This document shows positions 52,597-61,894 of a stretch of DNA of 64,000 nt, in pieces (position 1 is the first letter of the stretch; each line of letters opens with the position of its first letter). The notes below the pieces were generated by a model. That model made no database searches, was not told where the DNA came from, and saw nothing but the letters and a program-made list of their open reading frames with translations. Both the position numbers and the translations under genes were made by a program. Source of the DNA: ZAX-1 sp046533095 (GTDB lineage Bacteria > Bacillota > Clostridia > Lachnospirales > Lachnospiraceae); NCBI GenBank assembly GCA_046533095.1, contig JAJQRA010000024.1, forward strand, positions 124,001-188,000, read 5' to 3'.

Positions 52597-53478
52597 GTGC
52601 GTAAGTATTTTTCCAATCCGATAGCGATTCTAATTCTGGTTTTGCCGGGGCTAGTATTGTTTTTGGTCATGGTTTTATATCCGCTTCTTATGGTAATCAC
52701 AAAGAGTTTTACGGAATGGGATGGCTTAAATCCTGCGATGTTTACGGGGATACAAAACTATAAAAAGCTATTCTCCGACCCAATTTTTGGGATTTCAGTA
52801 AAAAATGGCCTGCTGTTTGCCGGAACACAGGTTGTGCTCCAGATACCGATTGCAACGATTCTGGCTCTTGCGGTTTTATCAGCAGGAAAGCATATGAAAA
52901 AGTTCCTGCGTATCTCCTATTTTGTACCAACCGTATTATCCGTAACGGTTGTGTGCCAATTATGGATGTCGCTTTACAATGCCGATTACGGGCTTATTAA
53001 CAAGCTATTTGAGGCCATAGGAATCAACTATAGGCAAAACTGGCTTTCAAATTCAACCACGGCAATATTCGCAATCGCCATTACAAATATCTGGCAATTT
53101 ATGGGATATCAGTTTATCCTTTTATTTACATCTGCGCGGTCGATTCCGGCAGATTATTATGAAGCGGCAACGATCGACGGATGCACAAAAATGCGTGCAC
53201 ATTGGGCAATTACCATTCCGCTGATGCAGGAAACTTTTAAATATTGCTTAATTATTGCGATAACAGGTGGCCTTAACGCGTTTTCTACGATGTATATTAT
53301 GACTGGAGGAGGCCCTGGCTATGAAACGTACACACTGACCTATCAGATGTATCGTTCGGCATTTCGCATGAACCAGTTCGGCTATGGGAGTGCTTCTGCC
53401 ACGGTGCTGATACTAGAATGCCTGTTGGTTTCAATCGTCATTAACAGATTGGTTGCGCGTGAGCGCATTGTCTATTAA
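52597..53478 (+). CDS. CUT1 sugar ABC importer permease (MalF-like)
   Basis: This 293-residue membrane protein has six hydrophobic segments and the EAA loop (YYEAATIDGCTKMRAHWAIT, near residue 190) that docks the ATPase. The start is GTG at 52597 after GAGGGGTG. It pairs with the permease encoded next. Confidence 0.92.
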   Translation: MRKYFSNPIAILILVLPGLVLFLVMVLYPLLMVITKSFTEWDGLNPAMFTGIQNYKKLFSDPIFGISVKNGLLFAGTQVVLQIPIATILALAVLSAGKHMKKFLRISYFVPTVLSVTVVCQLWMSLYNADYGLINKLFEAIGINYRQNWLSNSTTAIFAIAITNIWQFMGYQFILLFTSARSIPADYYEAATIDGCTKMRAHWAITIPLMQETFKYCLIIAITGGLNAFSTMYIMTGGGPGYETYTLTYQMYRSAFRMNQFGYGSASATVLILECLLVSIVINRLVARERIVY

Positions 53479-53502
53479 GTGGAGAGGAGTGTAACGATTG
53501 CT

Positions 53503-54339
53503 ATGTTTCGAAAAAAATTTTCAATACCAGGATTGCTGTTTCAGTTCTTTTTGCTTCTTTACGCCTTGATTTCGCTTTATCCGTTGATATGGATGGTGTT
53601 CTATTCTCTGAAAAATAATGACGAGATTTTCCTTACAAACCCTTTTGGGCCTCCTACGATTTTACATATAGAAAATTATCTGCGGGCTTGGAACACCTAC
53701 AATTTGCCTGTATATTTTAAAAACAGTCTGATTGTTTCGTTGGCGACGGTGGCATTTACGATATTATTAGCGGTTTTGTTTGCCTACGCACTTGCCAGAA
53801 TGAAATTCAAGGGCCAGCATTTTCTTCGTATGCTGACAAGCCTCGGCTTATTTATCCCAATCCAGGTTATCATGATACCGATTGCCGTATTGGTCAGAGA
53901 TTTACACATTAACAGCACGCTTTGGGCGGTTATCGTCCCCTATACCGCATTTAACCTGTCCTTTGCAATTATGGTTATGTATGGAGCAATGAGGGGATTG
54001 CCGTTTGAATTTGAAGAGTCGGCTTGTATTGATGGGGCAAATGTATTTCAATGTTTACTGCATATTATCGTTCCGAATCTGGTTGCGCCAATTTCAACGG
54101 TAAGTATTTTTGTATTTTTAAATGCTTGGAATGAGTTTAATTTAGCTTTGATTCTCTTGACCAAGGACCATCTAAAAACAATGCCGCTTGGACTGCTCTT
54201 CTTTCAAGGAGAGTTTACAACGGATTGGGGCGCTATGGGGGCGGCTATGGTTATTGCAAGCATACCCACTGTGATTATATATTGTTTCTTTAGCGATAAA
54301 GTTGAAAACGCGATGACCGTCAGCGGTGCGGTAAAATAA
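53503..54339 (+). CDS. CUT1 sugar ABC importer permease (MalG-like)
   Basis: This 278-residue membrane protein has six hydrophobic segments and an EAA-like loop EFEESACIDGANVFQCLLHI (near residue 170). The start is uncertain: ATG at 53503 is 14 bases from GGAGAGGAG, an in-frame ATT at 53497 is at the ideal distance, and a GTG at 53479 abuts the previous stop. The ATG is chosen because the first membrane segment follows directly. Confidence 0.9.
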   Translation: MFRKKFSIPGLLFQFFLLLYALISLYPLIWMVFYSLKNNDEIFLTNPFGPPTILHIENYLRAWNTYNLPVYFKNSLIVSLATVAFTILLAVLFAYALARMKFKGQHFLRMLTSLGLFIPIQVIMIPIAVLVRDLHINSTLWAVIVPYTAFNLSFAIMVMYGAMRGLPFEFEESACIDGANVFQCLLHIIVPNLVAPISTVSIFVFLNAWNEFNLALILLTKDHLKTMPLGLLFFQGEFTTDWGAMGAAMVIASIPTVIIYCFFSDKVENAMTVSGAVK

Positions 54340-54361
54340 GGAGAAAGGAATAGAGGCAATC

Positions 54362-55681
54362 ATGAAGAAAATTGTATTTATCGGTGCAGGAAGCCTTGTG
54401 TTTACGCGAAACTTAGCAAGAGATATACTCACCTTTTCCGCTTTGTCAGAGGTGCATTTCGCATTAGTCGATACGAATGCAGAAAAACTGCCTTTGGTAC
54501 AGGCAGTGTTGGAGAAACTGATACAGGAGGGCAAATATAAGGCTACCGTGTCATCCACGATAGACCGCCGCGAGGCGCTAAAAAACGCCGATGGGGTTTT
54601 GATTACAATATCAACGGGGGACTATTGGAACTGCATTCACACTGATTTGGAAATTCCGATGAAATATGGGGTAGACTTGTGCGTTGGAGACACGCGTGGA
54701 CCGGGCGGTATTTTTAGAATGCTGCGGACCTTGCCTGCCTTGCTTGATATCTGCCGCGATATAGAAGAACTTGCGCCAAGAAGTATCGTGTTAAATTACA
54801 CGAATCCGATGGCCATGCTGTGCCGCGCCTTACAGGAGAAAACAAATCTAAAGGTAACCGGTCTATGCCATAGTGTACAGCATACGGCGCAAATGCTTGC
54901 GAAGTGGATTGGTGCGCCACTTGATGAAATTAGCTATATTTGTGCGGGAATCAATCATCAGGCGCATTACCTGGATTTTCGCTGGAAGGGGGAAGATGCG
55001 TATCCGCTCATTCGGCGCGTCATAGAAAGCGATTCTGCAATTTACAAGGAAGAGCAGGTTCGTAATGAGATGTTCCTGCGGTTGGATTATTATGTTACGG
55101 AATCTAGCGGCCATGCTTCGGAATATAATGCCTGGTTTCGGAAGCGGAAAGATTTATTGGAGGAATATTGTACGCATGGGACAGGTTGGAATCCCGGCTT
55201 GCACGAAATGGGAACGGATTTTAGCAAAGGTAATTCTTGGAGGGAGGAATTTGCAAAATCCTTAAACTCGGACAAGATTGATCTAAAACGGGGCGAAGAG
55301 TATGCTGCCTATATATTCAACGCCTGCTTTGGTGATAAAACCCCCTATATGTTCCATGGGAATACCAGAAATTTCGGACTGATTGATAATTTGCCGGTCG
55401 GAAGCTGCGTAGAAGTGCCAATGTTAGCGGGAACTGAGGGCATCAGGCCGATCCGGGTAGGCGCATTGCCACCGCAGTTAGCCGCGCTTAACACACTCAA
55501 TGCGATGTGCGAAGATATGGCAGTACAAGGATTTTTTTGTAAAAACCGCAGAATGATTTATCATGCAATCTGCTTAGACCCGCTGACCTCTGCCGTATTA
55601 AGCCTAAGAGAGATTGAACGTATGACAGACGAAATGTTTGAGGCGAATAAAACGTATCTATCAGAAGCGTTTTATCAATGA
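54362..55681 (+). CDS. melA: GH4 alpha-galactosidase (MelA family)
   Basis: This 439-residue NAD- and metal-dependent glycosidase has the N-terminal FIGAGSLVFTRNLARD dinucleotide fold, the GDTRGPGGIFR motif near residue 108, NYTNPMAM near residue 145, and the metal ligands Cys in GLCHSVQ and His in GINHQAH. GH4 enzymes hydrolyse alpha-galactosides through an oxidation-elimination mechanism in the cytoplasm. It follows the importer genes by 22 bases. Confidence 0.93.
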   Translation: MKKIVFIGAGSLVFTRNLARDILTFSALSEVHFALVDTNAEKLPLVQAVLEKLIQEGKYKATVSSTIDRREALKNADGVLITISTGDYWNCIHTDLEIPMKYGVDLCVGDTRGPGGIFRMLRTLPALLDICRDIEELAPRSIVLNYTNPMAMLCRALQEKTNLKVTGLCHSVQHTAQMLAKWIGAPLDEISYICAGINHQAHYLDFRWKGEDAYPLIRRVIESDSAIYKEEQVRNEMFLRLDYYVTESSGHASEYNAWFRKRKDLLEEYCTHGTGWNPGLHEMGTDFSKGNSWREEFAKSLNSDKIDLKRGEEYAAYIFNACFGDKTPYMFHGNTRNFGLIDNLPVGSCVEVPMLAGTEGIRPIRVGALPPQLAALNTLNAMCEDMAVQGFFCKNRRMIYHAICLDPLTSAVLSLREIERMTDEMFEANKTYLSEAFYQ

Positions 55682-55749
55682 TGAACTTTTAATTCTGAAA
55701 CAAAAATTTTAGGTTAAAAACCTCTTAAGATAGAGCGTGCTAAGATAAA

Positions 55750-55878
55750 ATAAAGAAGTGGCATAAAGAAGTAGCATAAAAAGGTGCATAAAAAAGTGCC
55801 ATAAAGAAGCGGTATAAAGAAGTGTCATAAAGAAGCGGCATAAAGAAGTGTCATAAAAAAATGGTATAAAGAAGTGGC
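55750..55878. repeat. 13-bp minisatellite, ten copies, between melA and the GH36 gene
   Basis: Ten head-to-tail units of ATAAAGAAGTGGC and variants (one 12-base unit) fill most of the gap between the two alpha-galactosidase genes. Variation is concentrated in the last four bases of the unit. Confidence 0.92.
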
Positions 55879-55922
55879 ATAAAAAGAGAATGTGCATAAG
55901 CTGCGCAGGAAAGAAGGATTTT

Positions 55923-58139
55923 ATGGGAATTGCCATAAGCAATGACAACAAGACGTTTAAGCTGGACACGCCGAACTCCTCCTACATCATAGCTGTTGTT
56001 GACGAAGAGGGGTTTGTCGGACATGCCTATTATGGGAAACGGCTTCGCTCAGCAGACATCGATGATCTCTTGAGGGTGAACGAACCTCCATTTGTGCCAT
56101 CAAGAAACAACCGCGACCGGGGGACGTTTTTAGAATCGTTCCCCATGGAATATCCATCCTGCGGCTTGGGTGATTTTCGCGAAAGCTGTATCGCGGTGCG
56201 AAGTGAGGACGGCTATAGGGGAAATAGCGTCAACTACGTAAGCCACCATGTTTTCAAAGGGAAAAGGCCAATCGCGGGGCTTCCTGCAACGTTTGGCACA
56301 GAGGATGATTGCGAAACCCTTGAGCTTGTGTGTGAAGACAAAGGGCTGAATTTGGAAATCGTCTTAAGCTATACGGTATTTAATCATCTAGACGTGATAA
56401 CGCGCCATGCTAAAATAAAGAATAAGGGAAGCAAAGCACTTTTGCTTGACAGGGTGCTATCGTGTTGTCTAGACCTTGACAACCATGACTTTGAAATGAT
56501 AACGCTCCATGGCGCTTGGGCTAGGGAGCGTGCCATTTTGCGCGAGTCGATTGGATTTGGCAAGAAAAGCATCTCGTCATCCCGCGGAGAATCCGGACAT
56601 CAGGATCAGCCGTTTTTTGCACTGGTCAATCAAAGCACAACGCAGGAAAGCGGTGACGTATACGGCTTTCATTTCGTCTATTCCGGCAATTTTCTAGCCC
56701 AGGCAGAGGTAACGCCGTTTGGTGCCGTCCGTGCCGTAATGGGAATCAACCCACAGGACTTTTCATGGAAACTAGGACCGGGAGAAGAATTTGTGGCTCC
56801 CGAAGCTGTCCTAACTTATACAAGCGAAGGCCTTGGCAAAATGACGCGCACGCTGCATGATTTATATCGCGAACATTTGATCCGCGGACAGTTTAAGGAT
56901 AAAAAGCGCCCTGTGCTGCTCAACAACTGGGAAGCGACCTATTTTGACTTTGATGCGGATAAATTGATTTCGATTGCCGCACAGGGCAGGAAGCTCGGCA
57001 TTGAGCTGTTTGTACTGGACGATGGCTGGTTCGGGTACAGAAATGACGACAACACGTCTTTGGGCGACTGGACGGTGAATGGGGAAAAATTAAAAGGCGG
57101 GCTTTTGCGCCTTGTTCAGTCAGTCAATGAAATGGGGATGGAATTCGGCCTTTGGTTTGAGCCGGAAATGATTTCGCCGGATTCTGATCTGTACAGGGCA
57201 CACCCTGATTGGGCTTTGGCGATTTCAAACCATGCCGGCACCCTTTGCCGCAATCAGTATGTTTTGGATCTGTCACGGCGGGATGTTCTAGAACACACCT
57301 ATGAGAGCATCAGCAAAATACTAAAATCAGCCAATATTACGTATGTCAAATGGGATATGAACCGTCCCCTTACCAATGTTGGAAGTGCAGTGGGGAATTC
57401 TGACAGAATGGATGAAGTTTCTCACCGGTATATGCTTGGCGTATATGAACTTTTGGAGCGTCTTGTTACGGATTTCCCCCATATCCTGCTTGAAAACTGC
57501 TCCGGTGGGGGAGGGAGGTTCGACCCGGGCATGCTCTATTACAGCCCTCAAATTTGGTGTTCAGATGATACGGATGCAGTCGAACGCCTAAAAATCCAAG
57601 AAGGCACGGCCATGATCTACCCGCTTTCTACGATGGGGGCGCATGTTTCGGATTGTCCAAACCATACTCTCGGCAGGACGACGCCTTTTGAAACACGCGG
57701 GCTTGTTGCCCTTTTAGGGACATTCGGGTATGAGCTTGATGTCACAAAACTGTCGGAATCCGACCAGGCGCAAATTCCCGTGCAGATAGAAATGTTTCAC
57801 AAATATAACGATTTGATCAGGACGGGCGACTATTATCGGATTGCCTCTTATGCCCAGAACCACGAATTTGATTGCTGGCAGGTTGTTTCTAAGGATAAGA
57901 CAGAGTCTTTGATTACCTTTATTCAAGTGTTGGCTCGTCCAAATTGGCACAGCAGAAAATTGTTTCCACAGGGGCTTGATGATGCGAAAACCTATCGCAT
58001 AGAAGTCGTTTCGGCTGTCGGCGGTGAAAAAGAAGACGTACGAGAATTGCCGGGCGATGCGATTACCAAAGCAGGGATTATCATTCGCGACTGCTTCGGT
58101 GACTTTAAGGGCAAGCTACTGTATTTGCGGGAAATGTGA
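55923..58139 (+). CDS. GH36 alpha-galactosidase
   Basis: This 738-residue retaining glycosidase has an N-terminal beta-sandwich, a central TIM barrel and a C-terminal domain. The nucleophile is Asp478 in VKWDMNRPL and the acid/base is Asp548 in WCSDDTDA, the same numbers as Geobacillus AgaA/AgaB, with LDDGWFG and ENCSGGGGRFD also present. The ATG at 55923 follows AAGAAGGA; an upstream in-frame ATG adds 11 unrelated residues. It presumably hydrolyses raffinose-type sugars imported by the same operon, alongside the GH4 enzyme. Confidence 0.94.
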   Translation: MGIAISNDNKTFKLDTPNSSYIIAVVDEEGFVGHAYYGKRLRSADIDDLLRVNEPPFVPSRNNRDRGTFLESFPMEYPSCGLGDFRESCIAVRSEDGYRGNSVNYVSHHVFKGKRPIAGLPATFGTEDDCETLELVCEDKGLNLEIVLSYTVFNHLDVITRHAKIKNKGSKALLLDRVLSCCLDLDNHDFEMITLHGAWARERAILRESIGFGKKSISSSRGESGHQDQPFFALVNQSTTQESGDVYGFHFVYSGNFLAQAEVTPFGAVRAVMGINPQDFSWKLGPGEEFVAPEAVLTYTSEGLGKMTRTLHDLYREHLIRGQFKDKKRPVLLNNWEATYFDFDADKLISIAAQGRKLGIELFVLDDGWFGYRNDDNTSLGDWTVNGEKLKGGLLRLVQSVNEMGMEFGLWFEPEMISPDSDLYRAHPDWALAISNHAGTLCRNQYVLDLSRRDVLEHTYESISKILKSANITYVKWDMNRPLTNVGSAVGNSDRMDEVSHRYMLGVYELLERLVTDFPHILLENCSGGGGRFDPGMLYYSPQIWCSDDTDAVERLKIQEGTAMIYPLSTMGAHVSDCPNHTLGRTTPFETRGLVALLGTFGYELDVTKLSESDQAQIPVQIEMFHKYNDLIRTGDYYRIASYAQNHEFDCWQVVSKDKTESLITFIQVLARPNWHSRKLFPQGLDDAKTYRIEVVSAVGGEKEDVRELPGDAITKAGIIIRDCFGDFKGKLLYLREM

Positions 58140-58188
58140 GGTTTTAAATGCTTCTTTTTAGAATACCTGCAGAGCGTAAATATGAAAA

Positions 58189-58248
58189 GAGGGAGATCAA
58201 GCGAAAGGCTTCGCCTAATAGGCGTTCGCCATCCGCAAGGCCTCCCTC
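58189..58248. other. Branched inverted-repeat structure after the GH36 gene
   Basis: GAGGGAG (58189-58195) pairs with CTCCCTC (58242-58248) and encloses nested GCGAA/TTCGC and CGCCT/AGGCG stems. It may act as a terminator or a stable RNA end. Confidence 0.5.
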
Positions 58249-58273
58249 ATAAAAGGGATTTTCGCAATGAAGA

Positions 58274-58323
58274 CGCCTTGACTAAATACAAGAGCTAAAT
58301 TTGTATTTAGTCAAGGCGCTTTT
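58274..58323. terminator. 18-bp perfect hairpin between the GH36 gene and the integrase remnant
   Basis: The arms 58274-58291 and 58301-58318 pair perfectly around a 9-base loop and are followed by CTTTT. It should end the alpha-galactoside transcript. Its right arm also contains the stop codon of the small remnant on the other strand. Confidence 0.8.
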
Positions 58324-58447
58324 GCAGCTGCAAGGATTCTAGTGCTTCTAAATCTAGTTTAGCATATTTTTGAACTTTTTCTAGGGATAGCCCATCTTCA
58401 AGCATGTTTCTTATGAACAGCTGTTTGGAGGTAGATAAAAATTGCAT
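58307..58447 (-). pseudogene. Short 3' remnant, possibly of an Rpn-type nuclease/transposase
   Basis: A 46-codon frame (ATG at 58447, no ribosome site) ends in IRNMLEDGLSLEKVQKYAKL followed by a Leu/Glu-rich tail, similar to the C-terminal end of Rpn-family recombination-promoting nucleases. The rest of such a gene is missing. This is a weak identification. Confidence 0.3.
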
Positions 58448-58505
58448 GATTGACGTTTTCTACGTTATAATAGGCATACCATAAACTATTGTTTGGAGGA
58501 AAAAA

Positions 58506-59340
58506 ATGAATACTACACACAAGCACATCGCTTCCTATCTGGACCACCTAGCCGCAGACGAACACGCATCCACGACCATTGAGAAAGTATGCCCGCGGCA
58601 TCAAAGCGTTTGTAAAGTGGCTAGACGGTGCCCCTGCTACGCAGGCCGCAGCACTTGGCTACAAGGCGCATATTTCTAAGAGCCATGCACCTACGAGCGT
58701 TAACAGTATGCTTGCTGCAATCAACGGGTTTTTCGCATTTTATGCGCTTGATATAAAGGCCAAACCATTAAAGATCCAAAAGAAGATATACAGCTCATGC
58801 GACCAGGAGCTGACGCGTGTGGAGTACGAGAGGCTTTTGCGGGCGGCAATGCAACAGGGGAACGAACGGCTGAGCCTTGTCATGCAGACGATCTGCTCTA
58901 CTGGGATCCGCGTAAGCGAACTGCAGTTTGTCACCATCGAGGTCGCAAAAACCGGGCGCGCAGAGGTCACGAACAAAGGGAAAACCCGAACTATTTTCAT
59001 CCCCCTTCAGCTCAAAAACGCGCTATTGCGGTATGCAAAAGCGCAAGGGATAAGCACCGGGCATATATTTGTAAGCAAAAATGGGAAACCGCTGAACCGA
59101 AGCAACATCTGGACAGATATGAAAAAACTCTGCGCCGCTGCAAATGTCGCTTCAAGCAAAGTGTTTCCGCACAACCTGCGGCACCTGTTTGCAAGATGTT
59201 TTTATGGGATCGACAAGGACATTGTACGGCTTGCTGATATCCTCGGCCATTCACGGATCGACACAACGCGAATTTACGTACGTGAAAGTGGCGCTGAACA
59301 CCGCCGCCGAATTGAGCAGTTGAACCTTGTTATGACATAA
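58506..59340 (+). pseudogene. Tyrosine recombinase/integrase interrupted by a frameshift
   Basis: ATG at 58506 follows TTTGGAGGAAA and encodes an N-terminal SAM-like domain (HKHIASYLDHLAADEHASTT), but after IEK the frame shifts at an A run (58584-58586). The remaining 253 codons continue from 58579 in another frame. Removing one A restores a protein of about 277 residues with all catalytic residues visible: TGIR, HNLRH, LGHSRIDTTRIY. It may be a pseudogene or a sequence error. It neighbours an IS element, so the area is a mobile-element hot spot. Confidence 0.8.
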
Positions 59341-59649
59341 TGACGTTTATGTAGTGATGTGCTGAATTTCGTAGGCTCAAAACCACTGTAATGAGGCCTG
59401 CCGCCCAGCCACAATTGTACAAAAGAGGAGTTCGCCAATGAGGGTATATCAAAAGAGTCACAATGTGGCTTGCTGTTCAATTGAAAAAGGAATATTTTCC
59501 GAATGGATACGATAAGATGGCTAGACAAATTTCAAAAATTCGCCTAGCCTGCTTGTGCTGTATATCAATATGTAAAATTTGAAAGTTTGCTTTAAATGAT
59601 TTTTGGTAAATATTTTTCACGAAAAGTCTAGCGTTTTGCCGAGTGTAGT
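59341..59649 (+). other. Gap between integrase and IS element with a possible 25-codon ORF
   Basis: A 25-codon frame at 59438-59515 has a good GAGGAG site but no recognisable product. An inverted GGCTAG/CTAGCC pair lies near 59519-59550. Nothing else is recognisable. Confidence 0.25.
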
Positions 59650-59668
59650 GTTAAAATAAATTTTGTAA
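59650..59668. repeat. Left 19-bp direct repeat flanking the IS element
   Basis: GTTAAAATAAATTTTGTAA is identical to 61653-61671 and lies directly outside the inverted repeats, so it is a probable target-site duplication. Confidence 0.8.
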
Positions 59669-59694
59669 CTTATCTTCGGAAGCAAACTCGAAAA

Positions 59695-59737
59695 AATAGC
59701 CCATCAAGCCTGTGATTTCAAGGCTTGATGGGCTATT
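59695..59737 (-). terminator. Terminator of the transposase gene
   Basis: A perfect 17-bp stem (59695-59711 and 59721-59737) has a 9-base loop. On the minus strand it runs into six T. Confidence 0.88.
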
Positions 59738-59763
59738 AAATTTGCGAAAAGTTATAGTGTAAT

Positions 59764-61488
59764 TTATCCGATTTTAGCACTTCCCAAATTTTTTTTAATT
59801 TCTTTCAAAGTCATAATTTTCCTGCCAAAATCCGTTCCAAATACAGCATTCATGTCATCGGTGACGTCATCCGCATAATCAAATAACCAGTGGTTTTGGT
59901 CGATATGGCTACAAGATACATTTCTAAGAGTTTCTGTAATCTTGGCTATTGTGTATTTGCCACCAAGCTGAAGCTCCACAAGTCTGGCAATTAGAAGTGA
60001 GATAAAACAAGTTAGGAAATGTGCATTGATATGACTCTGTGTTCTAAGATATACAGGTCTTGATCCGAGCACGCTCTTGGTAACTTTGAAAGATTCCTCT
60101 ATGCGCCACAGACCTCGGTAAGAATCAATGATGCGTTCATCGCTGTCGTCAAGTTCACTCGTTATGACGGCATAGTAACCGTCATATCTTTCCTCATCAG
60201 CGATTTTTTCTTTGTTCAAAAGCAGAGTTTCCGTCAAGTTAGTTATCTCTCCTGTGTCCTTGTCAATCTTGAGGTTTTCAATATATCCAGCCGCACCATA
60301 ATCAAATGTACGTCGGTATTTTGCAGGATTTTCAATCATCTTGATAGCTTTTTCAATTGCTTCCTGCCGCTTGTATCTTGCTCTAACTGCATATTTTTCG
60401 CTGTAGAAAACAACCCATTTCTGCTCAAGCTTTACCTTCTCCTTAATTTTCTTCTTGCCTATTTGTTCTACAGTCACATTAACTTCAGCATCGGGAACAA
60501 TTTTTGATTTTAGCTTGTAATGCTCTTTATTCACCCTGTAACCAGACTCGCCTAAAACCCACTTCTTGAAGTCAGCACTGGCACCGCGAATGCTCTTGCT
60601 GTAAATGTATCCATCTCCAAGAATCGTGTTGTACGCAATGTTGTCTCCGCTGTTGAGCCCCTTGTCTGCCACGGCTATGATGCGTCCAACGCCAAAATTT
60701 TTCTTAACTTCCGTTAACATCGGCATAAGCGTCTGCGAGTCATGCGTATTACCAGGGAACAGTTTATATGAGATTGGAAGCCCCGCCTTATCAAGAAGAA
60801 GCCCCATTTGCACAATCGGGCCCTTGCGGTGTTCCTTAGATGGGCCCTTCTTGCGCAGCTCGTCCTGCTTGTCAACTTCAAAGTAGTAGTTGGTAGCATC
60901 ATAGTATACGAGCTGTGTATCCCTGCCATATTTACTACTTGCTTGTTCGTGAAGATGTTGCTGCAAGCCTGCGGCTATCTTGTCGAAATGCGTTAGCCCA
61001 TCGTATACATCATCAAGCGAAAACTTGAAGGTATCGAAGAATCTATCCTTTATCAAAACCCCAGCCCTTTTAGAGCCTGGATACAGAAGTCTTGTGAAGA
61101 CGAGCAACCTCATGACTGCATCCGTATTGAACTTGAAGTTCTCGTGCCTGCGAGCATTCTTTAAAAATCTATCAATTTCGAGCTCGTGATATATTTTGCT
61201 GAATACCACATGGCCATAGTTCTTACGATTCGCAGCTCCTCGTTCAAGCAGCTCAAGTGAATCGAGCGTCAGCGTGATGTTCTTGTTGGTATTGCGCTCA
61301 TCAGTCATTTGCTTTGCGACTTCCCTAAAGTGTGCAAGAGGATCAGCATATTCTTTTTCAAGTTCATCTATATACCCAAGTTTTGTTACTGTTCTTGTTC
61401 TTGATTGTTTCGTGTCTGGATCCCAGAATCCATGAACGATAGAAAGAAATGTACGCCCAGATTTATAACGAGATTGTTTTAAATACAT
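59764..61488 (-). CDS. IS1634-family transposase
   Basis: This 574-residue DDE transposase has the first aspartate in YYDATNYYFEV (near residue 200), the second in AVADKGLNSGDN (near residue 278) and the glutamate in YRGLWRIEESFKVTKS (near residue 468), the YREK-like block of the IS4/IS1634 group. It starts with ATG after AGGGAGG. The full length and intact catalytic residues indicate a functional enzyme. Confidence 0.93.
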   Translation of the reverse strand: MYLKQSRYKSGRTFLSIVHGFWDPDTKQSRTRTVTKLGYIDELEKEYADPLAHFREVAKQMTDERNTNKNITLTLDSLELLERGAANRKNYGHVVFSKIYHELEIDRFLKNARRHENFKFNTDAVMRLLVFTRLLYPGSKRAGVLIKDRFFDTFKFSLDDVYDGLTHFDKIAAGLQQHLHEQASSKYGRDTQLVYYDATNYYFEVDKQDELRKKGPSKEHRKGPIVQMGLLLDKAGLPISYKLFPGNTHDSQTLMPMLTEVKKNFGVGRIIAVADKGLNSGDNIAYNTILGDGYIYSKSIRGASADFKKWVLGESGYRVNKEHYKLKSKIVPDAEVNVTVEQIGKKKIKEKVKLEQKWVVFYSEKYAVRARYKRQEAIEKAIKMIENPAKYRRTFDYGAAGYIENLKIDKDTGEITNLTETLLLNKEKIADEERYDGYYAVITSELDDSDERIIDSYRGLWRIEESFKVTKSVLGSRPVYLRTQSHINAHFLTCFISLLIARLVELQLGGKYTIAKITETLRNVSCSHIDQNHWLFDYADDVTDDMNAVFGTDFGRKIMTLKEIKKNLGSAKIG

Positions 61489-61652
61489 TTTGAACCTCCC
61501 TTCAAAGCCTCATAATATTATACCATACTACGTAATGCTACGTAATGCTACGCAAGCAAATATCGCAAAAACTTGAAAAGAAAAAATGCCCGAAGGCATT
61601 ATTATTTCAACATAATTATTTTTTGTTCTACTTGATTAACTTCCGAAGATAC

Positions 61653-61671
61653 GTTAAAATAAATTTTGTAA
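61653..61671. repeat. Right 19-bp direct repeat flanking the IS element
   Basis: This copy is identical to 59650-59668. The following 223 bases up to rfbG are AT-rich with no clear promoter; GTGGCGTTACGCCAC at 61734-61748 is a palindrome. Confidence 0.8.
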
Positions 61672-61894
61672 ATGAAAATTATTTCATTTTTAATACAAGT
61701 TCATTCATCTTAAAGCGCACACCACTTCATATTGTGGCGTTACGCCACTACATAAACGTCATTATGTTGCTACCTATGAAAACGGTATGCGAACTGGATA
61801 TTTTCTTAGTATAACAGTTTATAGGTTTAACCTGCTTGATAGGCTTAAGCTGTTGACATTGATTTGGAAGTTTACTAAACGAGGGTAAAGCAAA

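Larger units (their letters stand above)
59669..61652 (-). mobile_element. IS1634-like insertion sequence, about 1.98 kb
   Basis: The element has terminal inverted repeats TATCTTCGGAAG (59671-59682) and CTTCCGAAGATA (61640-61651), a single transposase gene on the minus strand and its own terminator. It is bounded by 19-bp direct repeats at 59650 and 61653. IS1634 and its relatives are known for unusually long target duplications, which fits. The transposase is intact, so the element may be active. Confidence 0.85.

Noticed and set aside
55709..55969. Minus-strand frame of 86 codons rich in Leu, Phe and Tyr
   Set aside because: It is a translation of the 13-bp repeat and overlaps the GH36 start.
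58797..59237. Plus-strand 146-codon frame inside the integrase
   Set aside because: It is an alternate frame of the recombinase, which carries all the conserved residues.
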